This document shows positions 36,767-49,069 of a stretch of 64,000 nt of DNA, piece after piece (position 1 is the first letter of the stretch; each line of letters opens with the position of its first letter). Below the pieces are notes generated by a model. It was not told the DNA's origin and did no database searches. It was given only the letters and a program-made list of their open reading frames with translations. The translations under genes and the position numbers were made by a program. This stretch comes from Acanthosoma haemorrhoidale (lineage: Eukaryota > Arthropoda > Insecta > Hemiptera > Acanthosomatidae). The DNA is taken from positions 78,761,189 through 78,825,188 of the forward strand of contig OV884009.1 in the NCBI GenBank assembly GCA_930367205.1. Direction: 5' to 3'.

Positions 36767-39390
36767 TTATCTTAATTTTTCCCCGACAGTTTGTTGCCAT
36801 CGATGCGGGAGGGGTGGTGGGGTCATAGTGGTAAACACTGAGTTTGTCAGGTGCTACAACGAGTCAAAAAACTTAATGTGTCTCCGGCGGATGAACTCAC
36901 CCACCGACGGCACACCAAGCAACGGGTGCAGGTCAGCGTTCTTCAACCTCTCGAAAGAGGTATGTCGGACCACTTTTCGCATGATTCCATTCTGGAAGTG
37001 TTGGAGACAATTGGCTGTATTGTCAGTCAAGTGGGTAAATAGCGGGGCACCGTACAGCAGAGCTGGCCGGAGGACACATTTATATATCATCAATTTGAGA
37101 CGAAGCGACAGGTTAGGTGAAGTTAGTAAGTGCGATAGCCGGTAAGACCTTTGTCGTACTTTTTCTATTTTATTACTAAAATGAGTAGAGAAATGGAGAT
37201 GCCTATCCATTTTTATGCCCAAATAGTGCATTGAGAAAGCTGGTGAGTTCTCTTGCCCTCCTATGTTATACGATTTTGGCAAGGATTTTTTTCTCTTTTG
37301 GAGGGAGAAGATTACGCAGTCGGTCTTCCCGGCGTTTACGCTGATATTTAACATACCCAGTCTGTCACTGATAACGTTACAAACTGACTCGGCGTGTGTA
37401 AGAGCTCTTTGTGCACTCATGCTGCTGCTGTAAATCGCAATGTCGTCGGCGAAAGCGATTACAGTAGCTTTCTAATAGTATGTCCCAACAATTTCAGATG
37501 TGTACATACTGAAAAGAACCGGAGACAGAACCGCACCTTGAGGAACTCCACAAGTCAGAGGGAATGGGTTAGAAAGGCAATCACCCACCCGTAACCTCAC
37601 CGATCTGTTCTTCAAGAACGAAACCAACATGGTATATAGCTGCTCTGGGCATTCCTGGTCACAAAGCTGTCGGCATAGCATCCCGTAGGACACTGAGTCA
37701 AAAGCCTGCGTGCAGTCCAACGAGATCATAGCAGTTTCTGTATTCTTGTTGATACCGAGGGTGGCTTCCGTTTGTACCTTCACAAGCGGATGTTTTGTAC
37801 TCAGATGAGCCTGAAAACCTGTCTGCTCGTACGGAATGATAGCATTTTCCGAACAGAACTCCTTTAGGTAGTTTAGTATTATCTTTTCGAGAATCTTCCC
37901 CACGTGAGGGAGGAGACTGATCGGGTGATAGTGGGCTGGGTGGTCGCCTCTCTTTGTGGGCTTGCGCAGCGGGAACAAGATAGCTTGTTTTCACGCTGTC
38001 GGGAAGTATCGCAACCTGATACATGAATTGTACAGGTTAACAAGTTGGGCAATCCCTCTCCTCGGCAGCTGTTTCAGCAATACCGTTTGCACCCCGTCGC
38101 CCACTGGTGCTCGGTTTCCCTGACACCGGCGAAGAATCGCCTTGAGCTGCTTCGGGGAGACAAACATATAGTTCTGACCTGTCCTCGGCTGCTGAGGTTC
38201 GTGGTAGTTACCTGTCCTAGCGGCGTTGTCTGCGGTATAGTGGTCGGCCAATATTTTAGCCTGTTCTTCCGATGTGTACAGGGTGTCTCCGTCATGAAGA
38301 CGGACACCTGAGTCCTTCTTGGTAGTAGTCTTTAGGAGCTTCCAAAACTTACGGAAATCACCGTGTAAGCCATGAAGCCGTTCGGTCCACGTTACCGTCT
38401 TCCAATTCCTCATCAAGCCACGAATTTGTGTTGTAAGAGAGTTTACAACTTTCTTGGCCTGCCGATTCCTTGTTCTATACCAGTTATTTTTCCAATTATT
38501 GCGTAATGCAATAAGTCGAAGAATATGGTCTGGTGGTTTTTGTAGCATGGGAGGCTTCGGGCTAAACTTTGGGATAGCAGTGTTTGCTGCATTGACGATA
38601 ACCTCGGTCAGGAAAACTACCTGTCGATCCACTTCCTCTGTAGTGCGGAGAACAGGAACCGTATGCAATTGGTGATAAAGTTGCGATCTATATAGGTCCC
38701 AGTCAGCCCGACAATAGTCGTACTTCGTGGGACGTGCGATCACAACTCTACCGTCAATGGAATACAATACTGGTAGGTGGTCGGTCGTTACTAGGTCCAG
38801 GGTCTCACAATTGTTTATCCTGTGCGGCTGTTTTGTGAGTAAAAGATCTAGGGTGGAGGTCTGTGCACTGTTACCTCTACAGCGAAAGGCGTCGTTCTGA
38901 GGGTGAACGACAGTAAAGGGCGCCTTTACCAAGGCTCTCCCCGCTGGGTTGGCGGTGGCATTATTCCACAAGGAATGCCGCGCATTTAAGCCTCCGACAA
39001 CCCAGTGGTTATTTCTCTTGGCACACTCTTTAATAAGAGCTGAGAACTCTAGGAGAGACGCCCTCGGTCTCTTATATATAGCGGTGAGATAAATGGGTGT
39101 CCCTAAATTTATCTTCACCGTCAAGTGGTGGAGTCTGACATCAAATGTATTCAGTGGCGGAGCCACTTTCATCCATGTGATGCCGTGTCGTATAGCCACC
39201 AGAACTCCACCGTAGTCATGGTCCGTTCGATGACAACAGAGTAGCCCTGTAGCCTTACGTTCTGGTTCACCATTCTCGTATCCGTTAGCACGACGATATC
39301 CGGTGTGGAGATCGCTATTAGCGCCTCCACTTCTTCGAGTATAGTCATCAGACCGTCAACGTTGAAGTTAAGTTTCTTGTACTTACCCAT
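36767..39390 (-). pseudogene. family B ORF2: AP-endonuclease and reverse transcriptase
   Basis: It starts at ATG 39390 (MGKYKKLNFNVDGL). The endonuclease motifs visible are YLTAIYKRP, GGLNARHSLW, STLDLLLT and TTDHLPVLY. The RT motifs are HPISLLPHVGKILEK, SLDCTQAFDSVSYG (block A), CGVPQGAVLSPVLFSMY (block B) and FADDIAIYSS (catalytic box). Defects are a frameshift near 39218, TGG to TGA near 37987, TAG before KATVIAFADD near 37469, and CAG to TAG after KFFDSL near 36853. The 23.5-kb copy shows the last two residues of that segment continue (DSLQHL). The usual Asp in the endonuclease GGDxNxxH motif is absent. Confidence 0.85.
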
Positions 39391-39847
39391 GGCGTGCCAA
39401 TTGAGCAAATACGGTCTGTAGTCTGGACATAAATTCCCTGATCATGGTCTCGAGAATGGAGAACCAGGGCGGAAGGCCAGGGGTGTCACGTCTTGATGAC
39501 GTTGCAGAGGCGACTTCTGCGTACGTCGCTCCTGCTGTGAAGTTCGGTGTGGTGGTGGGCGGATGTTGGTTACTGCTCCTAGTAGGCTGCTGGCGTTGGT
39601 GGACTGGCGGCGCTTTCCCCATCTGCTTCTGCTTCTTCTTCTGGTCCGCGGCGGCTTGTAGCTTTACGCGGTAGGGACACGCTCTGTACGAGGCTACGTG
39701 AGGTCCCCCATATTTGGAGCACTTTGCTTCTTGTGCCTTGTCACATTGAGCTGATGCGTGTTCTTGCGAGCAACGAACACAGACGACTTTTTGGCCACAG
39801 TGGTTTTTAGTGTGACCAAACGCTTGGCACCTGTGGCATTGTGGCAT
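39383..39847 (-). pseudogene. family B ORF1 (Gag), zinc-knuckle C-terminal part
   Basis: It encodes 154 residues from the first Met, and the frame extends a little upstream (IQPKG). The knuckles are CHRCQAFGHTKNHC and CVRCSQEHASAQC (CX2CX4HX4C type). The third reads CSKYGGPHVASYRAC, where Tyr replaces the second Cys. A Gln/Pro-rich linker (PPVHQRQQPTRSS) and a hydrophobic end follow. The N-terminal Gag domain is missing by 5' truncation. Gag of Jockey elements binds the element RNA. The stop TAA overlaps the ORF2 start in ATGGGTAA. Confidence 0.8.
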
Positions 39848-40239
39848 ACCCTTTGGCTGTATATAGGGTTTTTTTTTAGAATGTTAGAATTTTAGAATGA
39901 GGGAGAAATATAAAATATTTAGGGTGATCGGATCCTTGTACTAGGAGGACCTGCTTGAAGGTGGTGTGAGAGGAGTAAGGAGTGTGGGAATCCTCGGTGG
40001 AGGCTGATTGTTACGGTACAGTGGTGAGAGTCCACTGGTGGCTATTGGGTTTAATACTCAATTAAATTAAATATTAAACAGTCAAAGCGAATGAATTAGG
40101 CGAGAGGATAAAGAGTGATTCTCATTTGCAAGGGTATGTGTAGTCTTCGCGTCAGGAGCTTCTTCTTTTAGAATTTTATTGTATATAACCTTCGAAAACT
40201 TTTTTTTTGTATCCTATTAGTTTTTTTTTAAATACTACT

Positions 40240-43200
40240 TTGGATAAACCCGTTTGTTCTCGATTTTGATTTAATTTGTCATTCCTGGCTTATTTTTCCT
40301 TCATAATAATTTTCTTTGATGGGTCGTCTATCATATTTAATTTCTAGACAAGTTTTGCATCGTCTTTTGGATATGTCTTAAGAAAGTCATCTAGAACTGT
40401 CTGAGAGTATATTATCTTCTTCCATTGTGTTTACAAGTTTTTCCTAAAATTTGCTAATGTGGTCTGTCACACATTTAGTATTAGCTTTAAGTTTAAAATG
40501 AAATTCTTTCAATTTTAGTCTCCACCTTATTAATTTTGAATTTGGCTCTTTGAGATTACGGAGCGATTTGAGAGGCTTGTGGCCTGTATGTTTTAAAAAT
40601 TCCTTCCATAGGAACAGGGCCTAAAGTGTTTACAACACCAAACATGGAGAGTAGTTCTTTTTCAACTTCAATGTTCAATGTTCAAGATGCATAGGTTTTG
40701 TGTAGATCTTTGCCATACAACACTTTGGAAAGGACTGACCTAGGGCAAATTTAGATACGTTGGTTGTTAAAATAAATGCTTTAGAAAAGTCAGGTAATTG
40801 CAATATATTGGGCTTGTTTGTGATATTAGTTTTAATTTATCAAAAGCTTCCTTATAATCGAAGTTTTCAGGATTGCCGAGTCTTTTTTTATTGTTAGAGT
40901 TAGTGGTTTCTTCATTTTTCCATAGTCTTTTATCATTTTTTCAGCAATGACCCCCCCCCCGTAAGCCTATAAACTGTTGCATTTATTATACTTTTTTTGG
41001 AAAGCGAAATTTTTTGTGGCTTCTAATTTTAATTTGTTGGGTTGGATTCCTTTTTCTTACATTGTGTACCCTAAATATAATAGTTCTTTCTTGAAGAACT
41101 GAGTGTTGTCCAATTGTATAAGTAAGGTTATAATTTTAGTTTCGAAAATACACTTTTTTGGTGTTACCGATGTTCTTCGAAATTATCGAATATAATTATT
41201 CCGTCCATATAAACTAGAATATTTGGTATTCTAGAAAATATAATATTCATAGCTAAAGTAGGCGGGCATTTTTGAGGCTGAAGAGCATCCTCCTTGTGCA
41301 TTGTTCCATCTTCAGTATAAAAGGCTGTTTTAGGAAAATACTTCATCCATTTAGATTCTATGGAATTCTGAAACCATATCTTCTTGTATAATTGTATAAT
41401 GTATTGTGACAAAATATGAGGTTCTACCTATTTTACGAAATAAATCTTCAATATTGGGCAATGGATACCTTCTATTTTTTTTTTGTTGAGCTTTCTATAA
41501 TCCACCATCGTACGAGTCTTTCCATCAAAAATCATCATCACACGAGTACGGTGAGTTTTAATGTTAGTTTATTTTTACATCTAATCGTTTAACTATTTCT
41601 CACGTCTTTTCTAAAACTTCTGGGTGTCAGTAATTTTTTGTATGGACATCTACTATTCTTATTTTATTTTTTAAACTTATCAACAAATCTTAACTCGTGC
41701 TACTAAATACATCACTATATCTTTTAATTATTTCTGAAAGCTTTCAGTATTTCAGTAGTTATTTCATTTATGTACTTTTCATTCATTCTTCCTGGATTAT
41801 TTCTTCTCCTGGGTTCTGACCTCCCCTTAATTAATAGTCTGAAAATGCTTCCATATGCTCAGCCAATTTGTCTTCCTTCTCACTATTTTTTTATATTTAT
41901 CTTCCTTTTGGGGTTTCGGAATGTGTCCTAGTTCCTGAGAACTATTTCTGCTATATTCAATGCGCGTTTATTTAGAGTGTGCTTTCGTAGATACTGTATT
42001 TTGTGAGTCGGAAGGATAAGATCTGTTAAAATTATCCTGTCTCTAAAGCTGTTTTGTGTTTGTTTGTGGAGTTGATGATGACGATTATTATGCTGATTAA
42101 ATTGTCCCGGTCCAGAAAGTTCTTGAAAATTGTATAATTGTTCAGGATTAGAGTGACTGGGTTTTGATACCGTTTTGCTTCTTGTCGTGAATTTACTGGT
42201 CCAAAATTTAGGGTATACTCCAGTCATTTTTAAGGGTTCTGAGAACGTGGACTAGATTGGTTGCTAACATAATTTGTTTGAGCCTAACTGCTGATATAAG
42301 CCATGAATGAGTGTGATAACTAAAAACATATCTAATAGTACTTCTAATAGCGCTAGTTGTTGAGGCATTGGTCTCCTGTTCGGTATTTAGTCACAGTGTA
42401 TGGTTTTTTTCTATAACACGATTAATAAATGAAACAGCGTATTCATTGGGATTGAATTCCACCAGGGGAATTTCTGAAATTAAATCGTGTATGGTGCGTG
42501 TGCCACCAAATATGTATGTATGTATGTAGTCTGTTATACTTGAATTAATTCTTCAATGTTCTAAAAGTAATTATTATAAAAAAATCAGCTTGCGAAGCCA
42601 TGCATTTCTCAAATTGCTACGCTTAAAACAGACCATGCGTTTGCATTAGCGGATTCGTTATATGTATAACAATATGTTGTTGCTACTTCTCTTATCGTAG
42701 AAATAAACATTGGAAATCTAAACGCGGTATACCTGGTATGATCGCAATATTAAAATGTACTAGCACTTCTAGTATTTTCAATATTAACTCTTAATGCAAT
42801 AATATTGACACAAATTTTGCTTGCGATAAAATATTTTTATAAGAGTTATTATTTGAAGAATTACTTACAGTTTAGTAGCCTTCTGGTTCTTCCAGATCAG
42901 TCGATTATGCCCAAACGACATGACTCTTCCTGGATATTCTTTACATAGTATAACTTCCTCTCTAGCGGCAACCAATTTGTCATATTTTAGTATTGCTGCT
43001 ACATTCTGCTATTTTTTTCTGTGTTAAATTAGGGAAGAATATTTTCTTTGGTAGATCTGGTGCTAGGTACAAGCGAGAGCCAGCCAATAATGTTACAGGT
43101 TCAATTATGATGGCCCTTTGTCCTGAGTGAATAGAACTTAACCAACCAGGCCTGTTTCTATTCTCCCCATCACCCAAGAGCTTTAAAAAATCAACATCCC

Positions 43201-43250
43201 TGCTCTCTGTTTTCACTTTTAATTAATTATTGAGCCAATTTAAAATAAAA
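40240..43250 (-). pseudogene. degenerate Ty3/Gypsy gag-pol
   Basis: On the minus strand, 41412-41164 is reverse transcriptase (PKTAFYTEDGTMHKEDALQ, AMNIIFSRIPNILVYMDG), where the catalytic YMDD reads YMDG. 40600-40440 is RNase H (GHKPLKSLRNLKEPNSKLI, RWRLKLKEF). 42227-41928 is a Gag-like Gln/Asn-rich stretch, and near 42480-42420 IPLVEFNPNEYAVSFI resembles Gag. 43216-42980 is an open stretch of unknown identity in the same orientation. No integrase or flanking LTRs were identified. Many frameshifts are present; it is an old relic. Confidence 0.7.
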
Positions 43251-43356
43251 TCTTCATGTTCCTCAACTGACTTATTATATTGTTGTCCTTTAACATTACA
43301 AATAATTGTATTTTGTCTCACATCAAAACTTATCAACTTTACTTTAACTTAATGTT

Positions 43357-43358
<2 letters not shown>

Positions 43359-43396
<38 letters not shown>

Positions 43397-43418
43397 TTTA
43401 GTCTCAAAAGGATTTACT

Positions 43419-43485
<67 letters not shown>
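43359..43485. repeat. (AG)n microsatellite in two blocks
   Basis: Blocks at 43359-43393 and 43420-43485 are separated by a 26-bp unique spacer. Confidence 0.97.
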
Positions 43486-43487
<2 letters not shown>

Positions 43488-43702
43488 GGAGAGGTTTTTC
43501 ACAATCGCTATGTCATTTCTGAAGAAAATCTATCTGATAGTACTACACCTGGATTGCTGCCTAGTGACAGTTGTGTATATAGAAATAGTATTATAAAGGC
43601 AATGGATATCTTGGGATTGGGGCATGGCCCCTTGCTCTAGGGTAGCTGCTATGGTCTAATTGGTTGGGGACTGTTGTGGACATAGGTGTCTGTCCATATT
43701 AT

Positions 43703-43793
43703 TTCTCTCCCATGTGTACTATGCGTATCTGTAAATATCAAGAATGTACCCGTTTGTTAATTACTGTGTGGCAATCTTGTTGAATGCATTTAC
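43703..43793 (+). repeat. 91-bp perfect direct repeat, copy 1
   Basis: Identical over its whole length to 44539-44629, from TTCTCTCCCATGTG to GAATGCATTTAC, with unrelated flanks. Confidence 0.9.
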
Positions 43794-44538
43794 CAACTTT
43801 ACTGCCTCTCTTCCTGTTAGTGCTCTAAATAAAAAAAATATATATATAAATTTAGTTTTAATAATTGGTTTATTTTTTATTTTAAACAGCAATTTAAGAA
43901 TTGATTTTTTTTCATACTTTAACAGTTTTAATTATGTCATAATGTTAAGAACGAAGGAGAAAAATTATTATTTGTTACAAAACGTGAATGTTTAAAGATT
44001 AGATTTAGAATTGCGTTATCGGTAAACTCGAATAACACCAACTGTTTCAGTGCAAGCTTTGTTTACATAAAAAGGATTAACTCGGAATCTTACTTAACCA
44101 ACACCAGTTGTATGTTAGACACGGCCACGAAACCCACGACCGCTAGACTGTAAAACTAAGTCAGTGCGTTAAAGTAAAAAAGTAATTTTTTTCTGTGAAT
44201 TTAATTACGTCTAATCGAGAAGAGATCCTGAGGGAACGACATTTCTCGACCGAGACATCTATTGGACACTTCAAGAGACGACCGCTCACAATCATCTGTC
44301 ATCAGCTCCCGTCGAGGTATTCTTCACCTCTATGTCGACATCGGCCATCCACGTACTGCAAATCTCCAGTCTTCAGGTCGTACTCATTCTTACTACTATT
44401 TTCAATTTTCTGCATTCTCATATGGAACATGAAATTATGAGATTCAAATTCTCGTGAGCCGTGTATTTCAGTCAACTATTTGTCACGACATACAACGGAT
44501 GCAAAGAGCTCTGAATAAACAATTATTGAACCTTAACA

Positions 44539-44629
44539 TTCTCTCCCATGTGTACTATGCGTATCTGTAAATATCAAGAATGTACCCGTTTGTTAATTAC
44601 TGTGTGGCAATCTTGTTGAATGCATTTAC
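44539..44629 (+). repeat. 91-bp perfect direct repeat, copy 2
   Basis: This is the second copy. The 745 bp between the copies ends TGAATAAACAATTATTGAAC and is more GC-rich near 44200-44390, which resembles an LTR-type sequence, but no TG..CA or AG..AT ends could be fixed. Confidence 0.9.
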
Positions 44630-45263
44630 GTGATGTGTTATTATATTCATGTTATTTAACTTGTAATGTAGCAATCTGGCCAGATAAAATTATATTTGTG
44701 TTTCATTTATCAAATCAACATTTTTGTTGATCGATTCAATTGCTAATTGTAACAATTATATTGCTCAAATAATTATTGTTGCAATTACACTTGTTTATTT
44801 AATTATGTTGAAAACTATCTGATAAATTCACGTAGGCCTACAAAATTAATAAGTATTTACGCTTTCATTTCGTCATTTGAGATACGTATCCATTTTGGAT
44901 CAAATTAATTATGAATTTAATATGTACATATTCAATAATACGGAAGCAATTATAATTATTGATCAAATGTCGTAGAATAAGAAGAATTTTTTTTTTGATA
45001 ATTTATTTATGTATAAAAAGAAAGGATGGTGTGACAATAAATCTGGAAATCTTTTAATGGAAAAATTATTTTGGTTTACCATTTCTTGCTTTCCTCATTT
45101 TCATTTCATGCCCCCCCCCCCTCCCAATTGCAATGGATGACTCAACACTTAATAAGAATTTAAACAAATCTTTCTCTTATAAAACAGGCTTTGCCTCATT
45201 TAATTAGTTTTACTTTGTAATATATATGATGTAATATGTAATATGAGTTGGGTTTGGAATGTG

Positions 45264-45372
45264 TTATTGTAATTGTGTTTTAAATGGCACTACTGTCCCG
45301 TTTTAATGTATTATAGTAATTGTGTTTTAGATGGCACTACTGTCCCTTTTTAATGTGTCATTGTAACTGTTA
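45264..45372 (+). repeat. 47-bp tandem repeat, about 2.3 copies
   Basis: Units start at 45264, 45311 and 45358. The shared core is GGCACTACTGTCCC, with small differences. Confidence 0.8.
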
Positions 45373-47121
45373 ATCAAACATAACCAAAAATAAATATTAG
45401 GGCAAAAAGTATGGGGGCAGTCAAATTAAAGTAACATATAACTTTAACGTGAAAAGAAAATCAATGTTTTGTTTTTTTAAAAGAACATATCACTACATTT
45501 CCGATAATAATTACTATCTCATTATTAGTTTGTCATGAATAAATAATATTTCAAATTAGCATAATACAGTCAACTGAAGGAGTTAATCACTTAGTTCTTA
45601 CCATGGTCAGTATACCTCAATACAGCAATTAAGGTAGGCGCTGCTAACCTAACCTGACATGAATACCCTCACTCACTACATTTACAAGATAAGGATACTT
45701 AAGATCGACCGATTGCTACTTATAAGAAATATTCAAGTCAAATGTGATCCATCAGACAATTAAGAGTTGTGTTACAGTTTCAAAAATGATTTCATTTACA
45801 TTTTGTAATAATATCCACTAAATCCCCAAAGCACAATAAATATCAAGACCTTCAATTGGTGCACTACTAAATATGATAGAATATCCATTTAATAATTACA
45901 TAAAATTGCTTACCCTTTCTTATTTTAGTTTTGCATCTCTGGTGCATCAAGTAAACATTCATGCAAATGTCATCCCTCTATATGAAACTGGGGTTGCAAA
46001 TACTCATATAGACAGGTTTTATCTTTACATGATTTTAGTTCACTTTAGACCCAATACATATTACTAATTAACACACCACGATATTTTATTCGAAACCCTT
46101 CTCAACATGATAGCAAAATATTTATTTACTATTATAACTATTAACACTAATTAATTTATAAATTACCCTTAATTATTTTTTATGGGGATGTTTTAATTTT
46201 TAGCATCACTGGAACACTCAATGAAACTACCATGCCAAATATCTCTAAACTACTATGACTAAAAAAACACAGGTTGAGTTAAGGTTGGGAACAGAATGTT
46301 AATGATAGCATTAATGAATTTTTTAATTATAGTTTGAAAAAACAACACTAAGAAAAACACAAGTTATATATTGCTAATCAGAACACCGAAATCTTTAATT
46401 AGATATCCTATAAAAAGATATTTTTAATGCCCACTAATTAATTAATGACACTCATGTTTTACGGAAAAGGATATATGTTCCATGCCTTCCCTGTCTCCAA
46501 GTAAAATGTTGAATCTCTAGCTTGAACAGGAAACGCACTAAGACCAGGACTCAGGCAAACACAGGGGTGAATGAAAACATGGATTTCTGATTTTAAAAAC
46601 CCTAAAAAACTGCAATTTTCTTGGGAACAGATTCTCCCCTTGTTTACTCTGTAACTTAACAAAATTCTTTTATTACCAGTTATAGTTATAGTTGTACCAA
46701 CTAGTGACTGCTACCTTTTTAAAATAGCACAAACATGTAAGAGATTAAGATTTGTTTAAAAAATAAGATAAAAATTTAAAGTAAATATTTCCTTACATTA
46801 CATTAAATCCATTGACTTTATGGAAGTAGTTTCCTCAATTCCTATGAAGTTTATTAAAACCACTTTCACTCTGTGAATGAAGTTTGCAAGATATTACTCC
46901 TATAAATGTTGAATTATATCACTAATCTAAGAGTGGTAAACAATTAGAATAAGTTATTTGTCCATAAACCACATTACAGTGATCATGCCCAATTATGGTC
47001 ACTACTGATTACAGTTATGGTATACACCTGAACTTAAAATTAATGTTTTTTTTTTGTTTTTTTTTATTAAAAATATTTTCCTGCGATTAATCATCAAATT
47101 AAGAGGCAGCCATAAGAACAA

Positions 47122-47172
47122 CCATAATGATAAATAAGCCATAATGATAAATAAGCCATAATGATAAATAAC
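47122..47172 (+). repeat. 18-bp tandem repeat, three copies
   Basis: CATAATGATAAATAAGC is repeated, the last copy diverging. Confidence 0.8.
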
Positions 47173-49069
47173 GGTGTCGGTCTTAAAAGCAATGCACATC
47201 TCAAATGCACAAATTAATGAATTTACTAGATTGAATATACTCTTGCAATGAAAAAGTAAAAAAGAATAGACAACCTCCAGAGTTCAGTGATGAGGTTACA
47301 CCCAAAAGGATCTGCAAGTAAATCCACACATGCTCCAAGATACAAGAACCCTTTCTAGAAGGTTGATTTGTTCAAAAATGATGCGAAGGTGCCCATTACA
47401 GATTGAGTGACTATTACTAGTCATTTATATTAATAGTGTGAATAATAAGGTTTCAACAGCAATTAGGAATTTAATTTGTTAATTTGGGAAATATTTGAGA
47501 AAATAACTGGGTGCTAAGAATACATTTATATTTATACACTTCTACAAAATAAACTAATATAACATATATAAAATTATATGAAATTATATTTAATACACCA
47601 CTGTAAATAAATAAAGAAAAATTACTAGACATTGTATATAAAAATTGAAGGAACTTTGTGTAGTAGATCACAAACATTTCAAATACAAAGAAAAATAGAA
47701 ACAGAATCAAGGTCACTTTTATAGCCCCTTAAAATATTTATACTATGTGTTTGGCATAAATTATTTGCTTTTGACTGGAAATCCAAGTTTAGTTTTTTTA
47801 TTTGATCCATGGATTTAACTCAAAATGGTGTAACGTATACTTCACTCAAAAACATCTTTCATATTGCTACCATTAATTTCATTGCTGATATTTAGAAAAT
47901 CACTACCAATGCCATATCAGCAATCAGCAAATAATTATATGTTGTTTCTCCTTGCTACTTTTCATGTTTAAAACTTTTGAATATGAATATATATTAAGGT
48001 TAATTACACAGTTTGAGCTGAACTGAAAGACTGTTCTAATCAACTGAAAAGAATGATTAAAATTTTCATAATCAATTTGTTGAGTCATCAATACTTTGCC
48101 TTGTACATAAAATAAACATAACAATCCAATTCAGTAGTAATTAGGAGGGGATGAAAACAAAATCATCGACAGGTGTAACATAATTGTTATGTCCATATTG
48201 TATTCACAGTTTAGTCACATATAAATGAAACCCAACCTAAAAATAAATTTTAATAAATCTTTAAGCTAAACCAATTCTTCTCAATATTTAGTCATTAACA
48301 ATTACATTTCACTGTTCATCTTTTTTTTTTTTTTCACATTATGAGATGACAACCCAACATTGACCTCAGTGCTATGTATCAACTACTTATGCACTTTCTT
48401 TAGGCCGTACTAATCATGTGATGAGCCATGGAGTAAATTTTAATTACACTTTTATTTAATATTTTCTATCAAACATATATGTTATGGTCATATTTTAGAA
48501 GTCAGTGAGTGTAAGTAGACGTTTCATGACAGTAATTGGAATTTATCCTTAAATTGACCCATTATATAATTTATTTAAAGAATTATTGTTTTTTTAAACC
48601 ACGGTAGACTTCCAGCTTCACAAATATTTGTTTCCTGATCTAACATTTTAGAAAACTTTTGTGAATATCTAAAAATTAAACCTATATAGACAGTACACTG
48701 ATTACAATCTGAGTTACTAATAAATTTCAATTAAGAGTAATACATTGGAAAAATTAAATACTTCCAATATGAAAGAAATTCACAATTATACAGGTAAAGT
48801 AATATGAAAACATAATACAAATTCTGAGATCCTATTTGTTTATGACAAAAAATCCAACAGTCATATATATTTATAATATGAACACAAACTTCAACTGAAA
48901 GAACAATAAAACAAATTCAAATTCTTTTGATTTTAAGCATTATATTTTTTTAAAATAATTTTATGCATGATAAATCTATGGTATATCCAAAATTTTCCTC
49001 TTCCAAGTAAGGAAATAATAATAAATATACATGTATGATAAACAATTTACATATTAGGAAGAATATATA

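Larger units (their letters stand above)
36515..39875 (-). mobile_element. LINE family B, longest copy (5' truncated within ORF1)
   Basis: This Jockey-superfamily non-LTR retrotransposon has an ORF1 C-terminal part with zinc knuckles (39847-39383), ORF2 with AP-endonuclease and RT (39390-36767), a 3' UTR with the AAGGTGAGCCCCATCACC hairpin at 36711-36730, and an A-rich end (poly-T near 36519). ORF1 and ORF2 overlap by 8 nt. It carries one frameshift and at least three nonsense codons, so it is inactive but young enough to read through by eye. The 5' edge is near CCCTATATACAG. Confidence 0.85.
43486..49069. other. no gene recognised apart from the repeats listed
   Basis: From about 44640 to 49069 the DNA is strongly AT-rich and notably free of recognisable transposons, unlike the rest of the window. 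It could be intron or intergenic DNA of a neighbouring host gene. Confidence 0.4.

Noticed and set aside
36714..38675. Plus-strand frames across 36.7-39.7 kb
   Set aside because: Antisense to the LINE B ORF2/ORF1, which carries clear endonuclease, RT and zinc-knuckle motifs.
45402..45420. GGGCAAAAAGTATGGGGGC as a second mariner terminal repeat
   Set aside because: Only the first ten bases resemble the mariner end, and there is no partner repeat or transposase nearby.
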